Source: Formicarius rufipectus | Taxonomy: Eukaryota > Chordata > Aves > Passeriformes > Formicariidae | Direction of reading: 5' to 3' | Length of the DNA: 64,000 nt | Assembly (NCBI GenBank): GCA_013399695.1 | Contig: VXAU01006136.1 | Coordinates: forward strand, 220,579-284,578 | Shown here: one piece after another, positions 37,180-46,529 of the stretch | How positions within the stretch are numbered: position 1 is the first letter of the stretch | Layout of the letters: each line of letters begins with the position of its first letter | Program-made: the position numbers and the translations under genes | Notes under the pieces: model-generated | Seen by the model: only the letters and a program-made list of their open reading frames with translations | The model's database searches: none | Told to the model about the DNA's origin: nothing

Positions 37180-38303
37180 TTAGTGTTGATGCATTCAGGA
37201 AGGAAAAGGGCAGAACTGTAGAGATGAATAAGGGATGTCAGAGTTATAAGAAAGTAACCCATTGGATTATTATTTAGAAGGCAAGGGAAAAATAAAATCA
37301 ACGTAAAAAAGGTTTGAAAAATTTCTTCAGAGAATATAGTCTAGAAGAAATGTAATAAAAGCGCAAACAATTCTGTTCCAATGTTCCAATTTAAAAAGCA
37401 AAACAAGCCTGAAACAGCTGTATTTTTTTATGAAGAGTGTGCCCATGTTTTTTCTCAGTAGAGAGTATATATTCTCAGGAAATTCAAGTGTACTGGTAAA
37501 TTAGGCAGAATCCTTTAGTAAAACTGTTTGTCAAATTTTATTGTCCTAGATTGTCTTGTGATAACTCTTCAAAATACTCAGTTCATTAAACTCACTCAGA
37601 TCTCCTACCCTGACATAACTGTGAGGATTTTTAACATGCGTTGCTTTTTTCATAATTTGTCATAATTGAATGCTTTCCCTTTAGCAAACAAATATTCTAT
37701 TGTGGAAATTTCCAAGGCAAAAAATGTTCCCAAAAGCAGCCTCCCTCTCTTGTTCCAAGTAGTTTAGTGTGTCTTTGCACTATTTTAATCTGGCAAAAGT
37801 ATAGATTGCTGTTGAAAGGAGCAGGGTAGCTCTATTTCTCCTACTGTCTTCTGTCTCTTCTTCCCACCACTTCCCATGTGCCACTCATATGCCTGTGGTT
37901 ATGTGATGTCTTGCTTCAGGGTGTCACTCCATTTGAAAACTATTTTTTCTTTTGCTAGCCTGGTTTTCCTCACTGTGAGGAGTGCAAACAGTAATGCCAG
38001 CACAAGGGCAGCAACAGGAAATAGAGATAGGTGAGATGTGAACAGAATTATTCTTCAGTATTCATTTAATGATGCGTTTAAGATCAACAGGAATTATGAA
38101 AGTTATTGTTTGCTAATTTTATGAAGCATTGATGACTTGATAGAAAATTGATTTTCAGTGGAATTAATTAGTCTGCTTTTTGCACTCACGTGCCTTCTGT
38201 TTTTTAGTAGAAGACCAATTGCTTGAGAACCACACTATTTCAGTGTGCAAAACTGATGGATTGTTACAACTGCTGGTATATAATCTTGGCAAGTCTCTAA
38301 GGA
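37180..38303. other. Unassigned sequence
   Basis: No gene or clear repeat was recognised up to the edge of the provirus. Confidence 0.4.
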
Positions 38304-38758
38304 TGTTTTGTGGCTTAGGAATGGTACTTCTCAATTCATTGTCCCCCACGAGGCTCTCCAAACCACATGCTGCTCTCTCACTCCCCTGCTTTTTCCCTCC
38401 CTCCTTCAACAGAGTGGAGAGGAGAATTGCAGGCACAAAAGGCAAAGATCATGGGCTGAGATAAGAACAATTTACTGGAAACAGCAATGAGGTAAGAAAA
38501 CAAACAGTAACAGCAGCAATACTAATGACAGAGGGTATAAGAAAAGAAACAATTGACATGGAAAACCCCAACAGTAGACAATACTGGACAGCTCCATCTG
38601 ACATATTTTCCTGACTGGAAGAAACCACTTCTCCACAGAACAGAGTCCCTTCTCCCACCTCCAGCAATTTTGTGAGATAGTGAAGAATAACCTCCATGTT
38701 GTAGCCATGCCCTGTCCTGGATAATTTAAAAAAATTAACTCTGACCAGAACCAGGACA
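38304..38758 (-). mobile_element. 3' LTR of the ERVL-like provirus
   Basis: Read on the minus strand it begins TGTCCTGGTTCTGGTCAGAG at 38758 and ends near 38304 in a slightly altered 'cctaagccacaaaaca'. It carries the antisense of the 'attgctgtttccagtaaat' block at 38469-38488. Directly inside the provirus (38759-38775) the minus strand is purine-rich (GAATAAGGAGTGGA), a plausible polypurine tract for plus-strand priming. Confidence 0.85.
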
Positions 38759-39149
38759 TGATCCACTCCTTATTCTCTGCTATATATGTCAGGCCCAGAT
38801 CCTTCATCTTCCAACCATATATGCATGTGTTTATGTATGTATGTATTTTGACATACAAGCACAGGTATAGTTTCCACAGTCAATGGCTGTCTCTCCAGGA
38901 TGTCTGTTGAGTTAATTTAGTCCAGGACTATGGGTTCTATCCATCTTAGATGACTTCCAGGGCAGGAGAGCTGAGGTGCTGTCAGGTGGTTGCATCCTGC
39001 ATTGCAGGAGCTCACGACTGATGTATCTGGAGAAGCCCATATTCATTGTTCATGGTAGTTATGGCACACTATGGCAGTGTCATTCATCAATCAGTATTAC
39101 ACAGTTCAACATTACAGACTGTTCTCACTCAAAAATCAAGTCCCCTCAA

Positions 39150-39960
39150 GGCACACATTGTGTTTCCCTGTCCTTCTATATTACCCAGCAAGTGCACCCA
39201 GATCCTTGAGCAAAAATAATTCTGTACATGGGTTTTCCTTTGCTTGAGGCAGGAGTAATCCAAACTGTCTTTCCTAGCACATTATTCATATGCACCACTT
39301 TTGGAGACTTTATCTCCTTCTGTGGAGGGTGGAGGTTTTTATTGGGCAGGGCCAGCTCAATCGGTAGGCCTTCTAGTGTTAACTAACAAGGTGGCTTCTG
39401 CAAGAATGGTTCGAAGTTCCATTACCCATTGCCTTCAATGTGGTTTTCAACAGTCCATTGAACCATTCAGTCTTCCCACAGGCTGGTGTATTATAGGGAA
39501 TACGATATACCCACTCAATACCATGCTTTTTGGCCTGAGTGTCTTGGAGGGTACTTTTGAAATGAGTCTCATTGTCTGACTCAGTTCTTTTTAGGGTGCC
39601 ATGTCACCACAGGAATTGCTTTTCAAGGCCCAGGATGGTGTTCCAGGCAGTGGTGTGAGGCATGGAATACATCTCCAGCCATCCAGTGGTTGCTTCCACC
39701 ATTGTAAGCACATAGTTGTTGCCTTGGTAGGTTTGTGGGAATGTAATATAATCAATCTGCCAGGCCGCTCCATATTTTTATTTCGACTATTGTCCCCAGT
39801 ACCACAGAGGCTTTACTCACTTAGCTTGTTTGATTGATCACTTGTTTCACAGTTGTGGACAACCTGGGAGATAGTGTCTGTGGTTCGGTCCACCCCTAAA
39901 CCATGGGCCCATTTCTATGTTGCATCTTTTCCCTGATGACCTGAGGCATCATGGGCCCAT
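39150..39960 (-). pseudogene. Integrase remnant of the ERVL-like provirus
   Basis: Reading leftward, the zinc-binding region has H-x4-H (codons at 39951-39953 and 39936-39938) and then Cys-x2-Ser (39840-39851), where the second zinc-ligand Cys has become Ser. The catalytic core keeps Asp (codon 39751-39753), a second Asp (39574-39576) and Glu (39466-39468). All three are in one frame, with 35 residues between the second Asp and Glu, the canonical D,D(35)E spacing. One TGA stop (39604-39606), at a site where Trp would be expected, interrupts that frame. A C-terminal segment with the VWITPAS and GKP blocks follows to about 39170. It is non-functional as it stands. Confidence 0.85.
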
Positions 39961-40194
39961 CAAACCAGAAATAATTCACCCTTATGTTGCTAGTCCAGAT
40001 GTATCTGAGGCACTTCAATCTTGGCATTCTAATCCACTTACCCGTTTTTGCAATGATCTCCAGTAGCCTCACTCTTTAGTACACATTCATCTACTTGACT
40101 TACAGCCAACTTCTCCACCTGGGCAGTGTTTCTTGCCACACTTCAGCAGCCCAGACAGATTTCCCTCTTTGCTGCCAGGTGATCTTTCTTTATT

Positions 40195-40345
40195 GGTTCA
40201 GCAGCCCCCTCAGAGCATTTTCTACTGTGTATGTGTCAGTGTAGAGACAGAGCACTAGCCATTTCTCTATTTCAGTGATATCTAAAGCCAGGTGGATGGC
40301 TTTCAGCTCTACAATCTGACTTGATCCACCTTGTCTCTCAGTATC
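40195..40345 (-). pseudogene. RNase H remnant of the ERVL-like provirus
   Basis: The minus strand encodes ELKAIHLALD (Glu codon 40307-40309) followed in the same frame by LYTDT (Asp codon 40235-40237). These correspond to the Glu and second Asp of the retroviral RNase H active site. The segment sits between RT and integrase as expected. Frames on either side are broken. Confidence 0.75.
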
Positions 40346-40971
40346 TTCTGGAACTCGCTACATAGGACTCCATACAACAGTTTTCCACTTTTGATGTAGC
40401 CCTGCAATATGGCAGGAACTGTCAATGAAGAGAGGATACTGTTCTTCATTTTCAGGTAGCTGATTCTATGGTGGCACCTCCTCAGCACATATCACCTTCT
40501 TGTTCTCTTCTGATGATAGTCCAAAAGTTTTACCTTTAGGCCAGTTCGTGATGGTCTCCAAGATCCTTGGGGTTTCCTATTCAAGCTCGCTGTGTGGTCA
40601 GTGCAACCCACTTAATCCATATAATATCAGTGGCATAATGTGTGGGAAGGACTTTCCCTTTGAACACCCAGTCCAGCTACTGGCAATCAGGGCACCAGGA
40701 AGAGCTGTGCTTTGGTGCCAGTCACTTCTGAAGTAGCTCAAACCCATTCATAAGTTGCCAGTATCTCTTTTTCAGTTATGTAACAAGTCTCAGATCCTTT
40801 GTATTCTCGACACCAGAACCCCAGGAGTTATCCTTGACTCTTTTTGCCAGAGACTCCAGAAAGGACCATTTTCCCCAGCTGCAGTGTAGAGGACATTTTT
40901 CACATCTTGTCCTGTCCTTGTCCTGGTCCAAGGGCTACTGTATGAAAAATCTGTTTAATTTGTGCAAAAGC

Positions 40972-41620
40972 CTATTGTTTTACAGGACCCCACTTGAAAT
41001 CATTCTTCTTCTGAGTCACATGATAGAGAGGGCTTAAAATCTGACTATAATGTGGAACAGGCACCCTCCAGAAACCCACAGCACCTAGGAAAGCTTGTAT
41101 TTCCTTTTTGCTGGTTAGTGGGTATGTAGATGCTATTTTGTTGACCACATCCATTGGAATCGGATGACATTCATCTTGCCATTTTTCTCCCAACAATACA
41201 GTTTCTTGGGCTGGTCCTTGACCTTTGTTTAATGGCAAAACTGGCCTTCATGAGGATTTGGATTATCTTTTCCCCTTTCTCAAAAACTTCCTCTGCTGTG
41301 TTGCCCCATATGATGATGTCATCAATGTATTGTAGATGTTCTGGAGCCTCATCCATTTCCAGTGAAGTCTGGATCAGTCCATGGGAAATGGTGGTGCTGT
41401 GTTTTCGTACCTGGGGCAATCTTTTCCAGGTGTAGTGGATGCCCCTTGAGGCACTCTGCTGCCTGAAGAATTGAGAAAAACCCATTAGTAATGTTGATGG
41501 TAGCACTACTTTACTCCCTTTGACTCCAGCTCAGACAGAAGTTCCAGCATATCCGGCACAGTGGCATTCAGTGGTCACATGACTTCATTCAGGCCACGAT
41601 AGTCCATTTTCAGTCTCCAC
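40972..41620 (-). pseudogene. Reverse transcriptase remnant of the ERVL-like provirus
   Basis: Two overlapping minus-strand open frames (41171-41506 and 40972-41238) lie in different frames and together cover the palm and thumb, so a frameshift falls near 41171-41238. The first holds a degenerate 'YTW.RLPQ' and 'HSTTISHGL' region and an intact catalytic YIDD at 41318-41329. The second holds the PMDVVNKIAS and KKEIQAFLG blocks and the SPLYHVTQKKNDFKWGP segment typical of the ERVL RT connection. The upstream fingers (to about 41700) are present but degenerate. Confidence 0.87.
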
Positions 41621-42128
41621 TGGATTTATGCACTGGCCATATAGGACTGTTAAAGTTTGAGTGAGTCTTGCTGATCACCTGTTGGCTCTCCTCCCCTTGG
41701 CTGGAGGCAGGACCCCTTTTGTCCTGGTCATAGTACTCGTTGTTCACTTCTTGTAAATATGAACTGGAGGTCCTTTCAAGAAGACTGGAAGTAACACCAG
41801 CCCTCCTTTTCTGTCTGAGGACTTGCCCACTGGAAACTGGAGCAGCATTTATCCTTGAAGAATTTCCTGGAGTGGTTGTTCTTCCTTTCAACTCACCTGT
41901 GCAGCTCGGGCAGATGTGTGTTTTCCATCCCACTTCCTCATGTCTTCTCCATGTTCATGTGGGTAAAACCAGAGGTTACCTTGTGGTGTGTACCCTCTCT
42001 GCCTAGGTGGGGGGTGCTTGCTTCAAATAGCAGAGACCCTGGTCCATACTGGTGGGGCAGGGACATTTGAATTTGCTTTAGTGTTTCAAATCTGTCACAG
42101 TCTTGGACAGTCTTTCCACAGCTGAGGC
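41620..42128 (-). pseudogene. Upstream pol (and possible protease) remnant
   Basis: A 107-codon minus-strand frame (41610-41933) ends in SPIWPVHKSSGD, the start of the RT domain. What precedes it should be protease or the gag-pol junction by position, but no protease active-site motif is visible. It is interrupted at 42128 by the nested LTR. Confidence 0.5.
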
Positions 42129-42692
42129 TGTTCTAGTGTTAGTCAAGGACAGGATTAATTTTTCACAGTAGCTGTGACAGGATGGGGCCTGGAGCTGTGT
42201 GGGTGTGGCCAAAACTCTGTGTTGTTCGATCCCATCTTGCATCATGGCTGTGGAGTGGGGTAAAGGGACTGTCTCTCACTTTCCAGAAGTGGGGGAATGT
42301 TCCTTTTCCAGAGGAGTTAGTGGTGAATGGAGTGGTGGGGTAATGCTGGTCTCAACCTGAGGGTTTGTCCGCCATTGTTTTTTGTTGTCTTGGACTTGGG
42401 GTAAAAATGCGGGCGTGGATAGTCTATCTGCCATTTTGTCATTGTCCTGGTCAGTGAGCAATTTTTGCCTTTAAATCCTCCTCTTCTTGTATACTTCTGT
42501 TATTAATATTATTGCTGTTACCGTCAATTTTTTTTTATCTCATTGCTGTTTCCAGGAAATTGCTCTTATGTCAGTTTGGGATCTCTGCCTTTTGTCTGTC
42601 TCATCAGAGGGGATTGGGGGAGGGGAGAACCTCATGGTTTTTCATTTCAGTGGGAGCACTAAACTAAGGAATATCATTCCTAAACCATAACA
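42129..42692 (+). mobile_element. Nested antisense ERVL-type solo LTR, family A
   Basis: It begins TGTTCTAGTGTTAG and ends 'attcctaaaccataaca', with the 'cattgctgtttccagg' block near 42542. Flanks GAGGC (42124-42128) and GAGGT (42693-42697) form a 5-bp target duplication with one mismatch. At 564 bp it is about 100 longer than its relatives. It lies opposite in orientation to the provirus that it interrupts, so it inserted later. Confidence 0.88.
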
Positions 42693-44008
42693 GAGGTACA
42701 GGCTGATAGGGAGAAAAAAAGATGATCATCATATTGCCTGGGTTGGGTAGTCACCTGAAGCACTGTTTGTTGTCCTTTCATTGACATCAGTGCCAATGAA
42801 TTGGTGTACGACAATGGTGCACTCTGTACAAATTTCCACCACGGAGACTGTACACTGGACCTCTTCTGGATATACAGGGGACTGCTTGTTATTTGAATTC
42901 CCATAGATTTCTAGCAGAGCAAATTCTCTACTGGATACTTTTCTCCATGATGTTCTACCTGCTTGGGTGCACTACTAGATCATCTTTGAGATGATACCTT
43001 TCTCTCATGCTTGACAGGAGTCTCCTCCAGAGGCTGACAATTTCTGTCCTCGTCCCAATCCCCTTGTCAGTGCCTCCATCCTGGGATAGACATTCCAGTT
43101 GCTTGACTACCACCTAGTGTCACACCACTGGCTCACATACCCCAGCACTGGAGTACCCAGGTCACCAGAGGCTTGCTCGACTGGAAGCTGAAATATTTTC
43201 ACATGTCTTGCAGCTCACCTGGGGATAGGGGTTGAGTGATTATCTCTGGCCCTGTCTCTTCCTCCTGTTCTAAGCGTTCTGCTTCCTCTTCATCCCCTGC
43301 TAAGCAAACTCATTTGGTGTTGGATTTCTTCTTCTGTATAGGCGCAACTCCTACCAGCATAGGTTCTTTTGTTTCAGCTCAGGTTTGAGTGGCCACAGTG
43401 CCTATTAATCTGCTTTCCCTCTCCTCCCCAGACAGGATGCTGTCTAGTGATGAGCAGTGTCTGATAAATAGTAGCCAGGGTCCAGCATGTTGAATAATTT
43501 CACCTCTCTCTGGAGCTGCCACAGCTTTTGTCTTTCATATATTTTGTCACTTTAACAGGGTCCTGCAGTTATTTAGGAATGAACTTCTAAACCATTGGTG
43601 AAAAGAAATCTTCTATGCCCTCCCACAGTCCATGCCACTCATGACTACCCACTCTTAGGGCAGATCTCTGAAAGGCCTTCCTAAAAATCTCTTTTGTACC
43701 TCTAGACATGGTGTGGACCACACTGAGAAGACGTGACAGACCTAGGAACAAGGGCATGCTTTCCTTAACATCCAAGGCAAATTCAGAAGTCTCAAAAGCT
43801 GTTATAACAGGCCTAAGGGAGGAAAAGGGGGTGAAAAGTGGGGAAAATCATCCTTTCCCACTCCTCCTCCCAGACTGTGCATGGACTCCCAAAGGTGGTG
43901 CCTGGGATAAGTATTCTATACTGAATACAACAATTGCTTCAATCAAATTTGTGTCCAACCCCTTTTGGGCAGATCTGTTGTTATCTCAACCTTCGACACT
44001 GTGTGCCA
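42693..44008 (-). pseudogene. Gag-like region of the ERVL-like provirus
   Basis: By position, between the 5' LTR and pol, this should be gag. The best minus-strand frame is 43587-43775 (62 codons, containing the segment RGTKEIFRKAFQRSALRV). No long frame survives and no Cys-His box was seen, which is usual for ERVL gag. Assignment rests mainly on position. Confidence 0.5.
43990..44008 (-). other. Candidate primer-binding site
   Basis: Eight bases inside the 5' LTR the minus strand reads TGGCACACAGTGTCGAAGG. It starts with TGG, complementary to a tRNA CCA tail, at the right distance. It does not clearly match the tRNA-Leu site that names the ERVL group, and I cannot assign a tRNA. Confidence 0.4.
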
Positions 44009-44016
44009 AATAAGGC

Positions 44017-44473
44017 TGTCATGGTTTAGGAATAGTATTTTCCACTGAGACTCTGACTGAAATTTTCCAAACCATGTGCCACTCTCTTGCTCCCCTGTTT
44101 TCCCCTCCCTCTTGTGTCAGGATGGAGAGGAGCATTGGAGACACAGAAGACAAAGACCATGGTTGAGGTGAGAACAATTTACTGGAAACAGCAACAAGAT
44201 AAGAAAACAAACAGTAACAGCAACAGTACTAATGACATACGGTGAGGAAAAAAACCTGATTTACACAGAAAATCTCTGACAATAGACAATACTAGACAGT
44301 TACCTCTGACAGATTTTCTTAACAAGAAGGAACCTCTTCTCCTCCTCAGGCAGCCCCTTTCCCCTGTCCTTGGCAATGCTGTGTGGTGGTATAATATAAA
44401 CTCCAGATCCTCTAGCCATGCCCCTTCCTGGCTACTGCAAAAAATTAACTCTGTCCTGGTGGGAACCAGGACA
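44017..44473 (-). mobile_element. 5' LTR of the ERVL-like provirus
   Basis: Read on the minus strand it starts TGTCCTGGTTCCCACCAGG at 44473, carries 'ttttttgcagtagccagg' and 'aaggggcatggct', and ends 'cctaaaccatgaca' at 44017. It has the same length class and orientation as the LTR at 38304-38758, so the pair defines one provirus. A strict comparison of the pair would date the insertion. Confidence 0.88.
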
Positions 44474-45915
44474 GGATCTAGTGGACATTCACATAGGCTG
44501 TGCCTGCAGGCTTCAGAAATGTCTTGGTCTATATTAGGGATCTACAGGTTCTAAAGATTTGGTAGGCTACAGCCTTCGGTCAAGGTGGTTTCATAAGAAT
44601 GTACAGGAGATTCTTGCTGCCAAATGTACCTTTGCCAGTTTGGTTCTGCTTATTTGCCAAAATTTTAGGTAATATATGCATAACAAATGTATAATTGAGA
44701 AAGAAGCTATGAAATGTATTGGTATATTAAAAATAATAGATCTGAAACCAGTACTTAAATAGGAAAGACTTCAAGTTCAAAATTCACATGTGCAAATATA
44801 TGTCAAAAATTGGTTTCAGACAGATATGTGGATTTGCCTTTGTTCTTTATCCCTATTCTTTATTTTATCTTGGACTGATAATTCCTTAGTGTCTGCCATA
44901 ATTACTGAAATTAGCACAGGATTTAAAGTCCGACAGATGTGTGAATCCCTACATGAAAGTCTGATAATATTCCTTGAAACCTAGGTGTAGAGGATAGCCA
45001 GAAGCTAGCATGGGTCTTTCTGCATCATCTCTTTTTAGATTAACAATACTGTCATTCTCAGATGTCTTGAAATATGTTAAAATCCTCAAGATGGTCAGTG
45101 AAATGTTGGTTGAAAAATAAACACAGAAGCAGATGTAATGCTGCAAAATAATTTTTTTCATCATTCTATTTCAAGTTAACAAAAGTTTATTCATAAATCT
45201 AATTTTGTCACAAAATTGTGGATTAAAAACGTGGTAGTGAGCATTGAAAAATAGGTCTAATTTACTGAATTTCTTCTGATAAACTTTCTTGAGGAAGTGC
45301 AGTTACATTCAGGAGGCTTGGACAAAGAATAGATTGATCACATGGTGCAAAATAATCTGCAAGAGAGCTGCGAGTTGAAAGGGGACAGGCATTGAGATGC
45401 AGGAAAGATGAGAAAGTAAATGAACAGGAGATGAGGAATTGGAAAAATTGAGTTTTAAATTGTCTTTTGGCAAGTGATGAAGCCTGCAGATCTCTGACAG
45501 AGAGCTGAATACATTTGCCAGTTGCTGGCAGTGCAAGAAAGCTTCCTGGCGTGCTTTCATAGAGCTGCTGACATAGGAGTAGTAATGTTGGTCCTATACT
45601 TTTCTACAGCATAGCTTTACTCTTTCAGAAAAAGAGCACAACAACTTCTAAATCTGGAGAGAATGGGACTTTTCTATCAAAACTATAATAAGCTCTTGGA
45701 AAGTCATTGTGCTTTTCTGTCCTAAAATTAACAGATTGTATATCACTCCCTTTTCTTGAGCTTGATAAAAATATTATAACCTTTTTGCTTGCATGTTGTT
45801 TTACATTCACAGTCAAACTCCTGTGGGCTTGAGTTGTTTATATTGTTTAAATCAGAGTTTATGTTTCACTTGTTTTTCAGAGAATTAGCTTAAGGACTTT
45901 GCATGAGTCAGACAA
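44474..45915. other. Unassigned AT-rich sequence
   Basis: No gene or clear repeat was recognised between the provirus and the next CR1 copy. Confidence 0.4.
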
Positions 45916-46525
45916 ATAGAATCATAGAATCATAGAATTAACCAGGTTGGAAAAGACCTCTGAGATCATCAAATTCAACCTTTGATCCAATCATTTTGCT
46001 TATTACACCATGGCACTAAGTGCCACAATCCAGTGTTGCCTTAAAAACCTTCAGGGACAATGAATCAACCACCTCCTTGGGCAGCCTATTCCAATTCCTA
46101 ATTACTCTCTCTCTATAAAAAATTTCTTCCTAATATCTAACCTAAACCTCCCCTGGCACAGCCTAAGCCTGTACTCTCTTGTCCTATTGCAGTTGCCTGG
46201 GAGAAGAGACCAACCCCTACCTAGCTACAACCTCCTTTCAGGTAGTTGTACAGAGAAATAAACTCACCCCTGAGCCTCCTCTTCTCCAGGCTGAACAACC
46301 CCAGCTTGCTCAGCCTTTCCTCATAAGACTTATTCTTCAGTCCCTTGACCAGCCTCTCTGCCCTTCCCTAGACCATCTCCAGCACCTCAACGTCCTTCCT
46401 GGGTGGAGGGACCCAGAACTGGACACAGTACTCAAGGTGCAGCCTCACCGGCACTGAGTACAGGAGAAGGATCACTTCCCTGATCCTGCTGGTCACACTG
46501 TTCCTGATACATGGGATGTGTTGAC
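45916..46525 (-). mobile_element. CR1 LINE 3' end with terminal repeat
   Basis: The low-coordinate edge is the CR1 3' terminus on the minus strand, with nearly three copies of the ATAGAATC-type unit (45916-45940), the antisense of the CR1 ATTCTATGAT tail. It continues through the antisense 'gttggaaaagacctctgagatcatc' block and the antisense of the ORF2 end ('aggctgaacaaccccagcttgctcag' near 46289) to about 46525. It is the longest and best-preserved CR1 tail here. It is 5' truncated and stop-containing. Confidence 0.93.
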
Positions 46526-46529
46526 TTTT

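Larger units (their letters stand above)
38304..44473 (-). mobile_element. ERVL-like endogenous retrovirus, both LTRs present
   Basis: Two LTRs of 455 and 457 bp in the same (minus) orientation enclose gag-like and pol remains in the order RT, RNase H and integrase. The outer length is 6,170 bases, of which 564 are a later nested LTR, leaving about 5.6 kb for the original element. Only about 400 bases separate the integrase end from the 3' LTR, so there is no space for env, which agrees with the ERVL class. Pol motifs follow the ERVL pattern (YIDD in RT, D,D(35)E integrase). Several stops and frameshifts make it defective. Left and right 5-bp flanks (AAGGA and GGATC) do not match, so the target duplication has been lost or the ends altered. 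Confidence 0.88.

Noticed and set aside
38759..39150. An env gene between integrase and the 3' LTR
   Set aside because: There are only about 400 bases, with no signal peptide, membrane segment or long open frame.
39390..39430. tRNA B-box-like GGTTCGAAGTTCC as a tRNA or SINE
   Set aside because: It lies within the antisense of the provirus integrase and has no matching A box or cloverleaf context.
38299..44478. Target-site duplication for the ERVL-like provirus
   Set aside because: The 5-bp flanks AAGGA and GGATC do not match, and shifting the boundary within the altered 3' LTR terminus did not produce a convincing pair.
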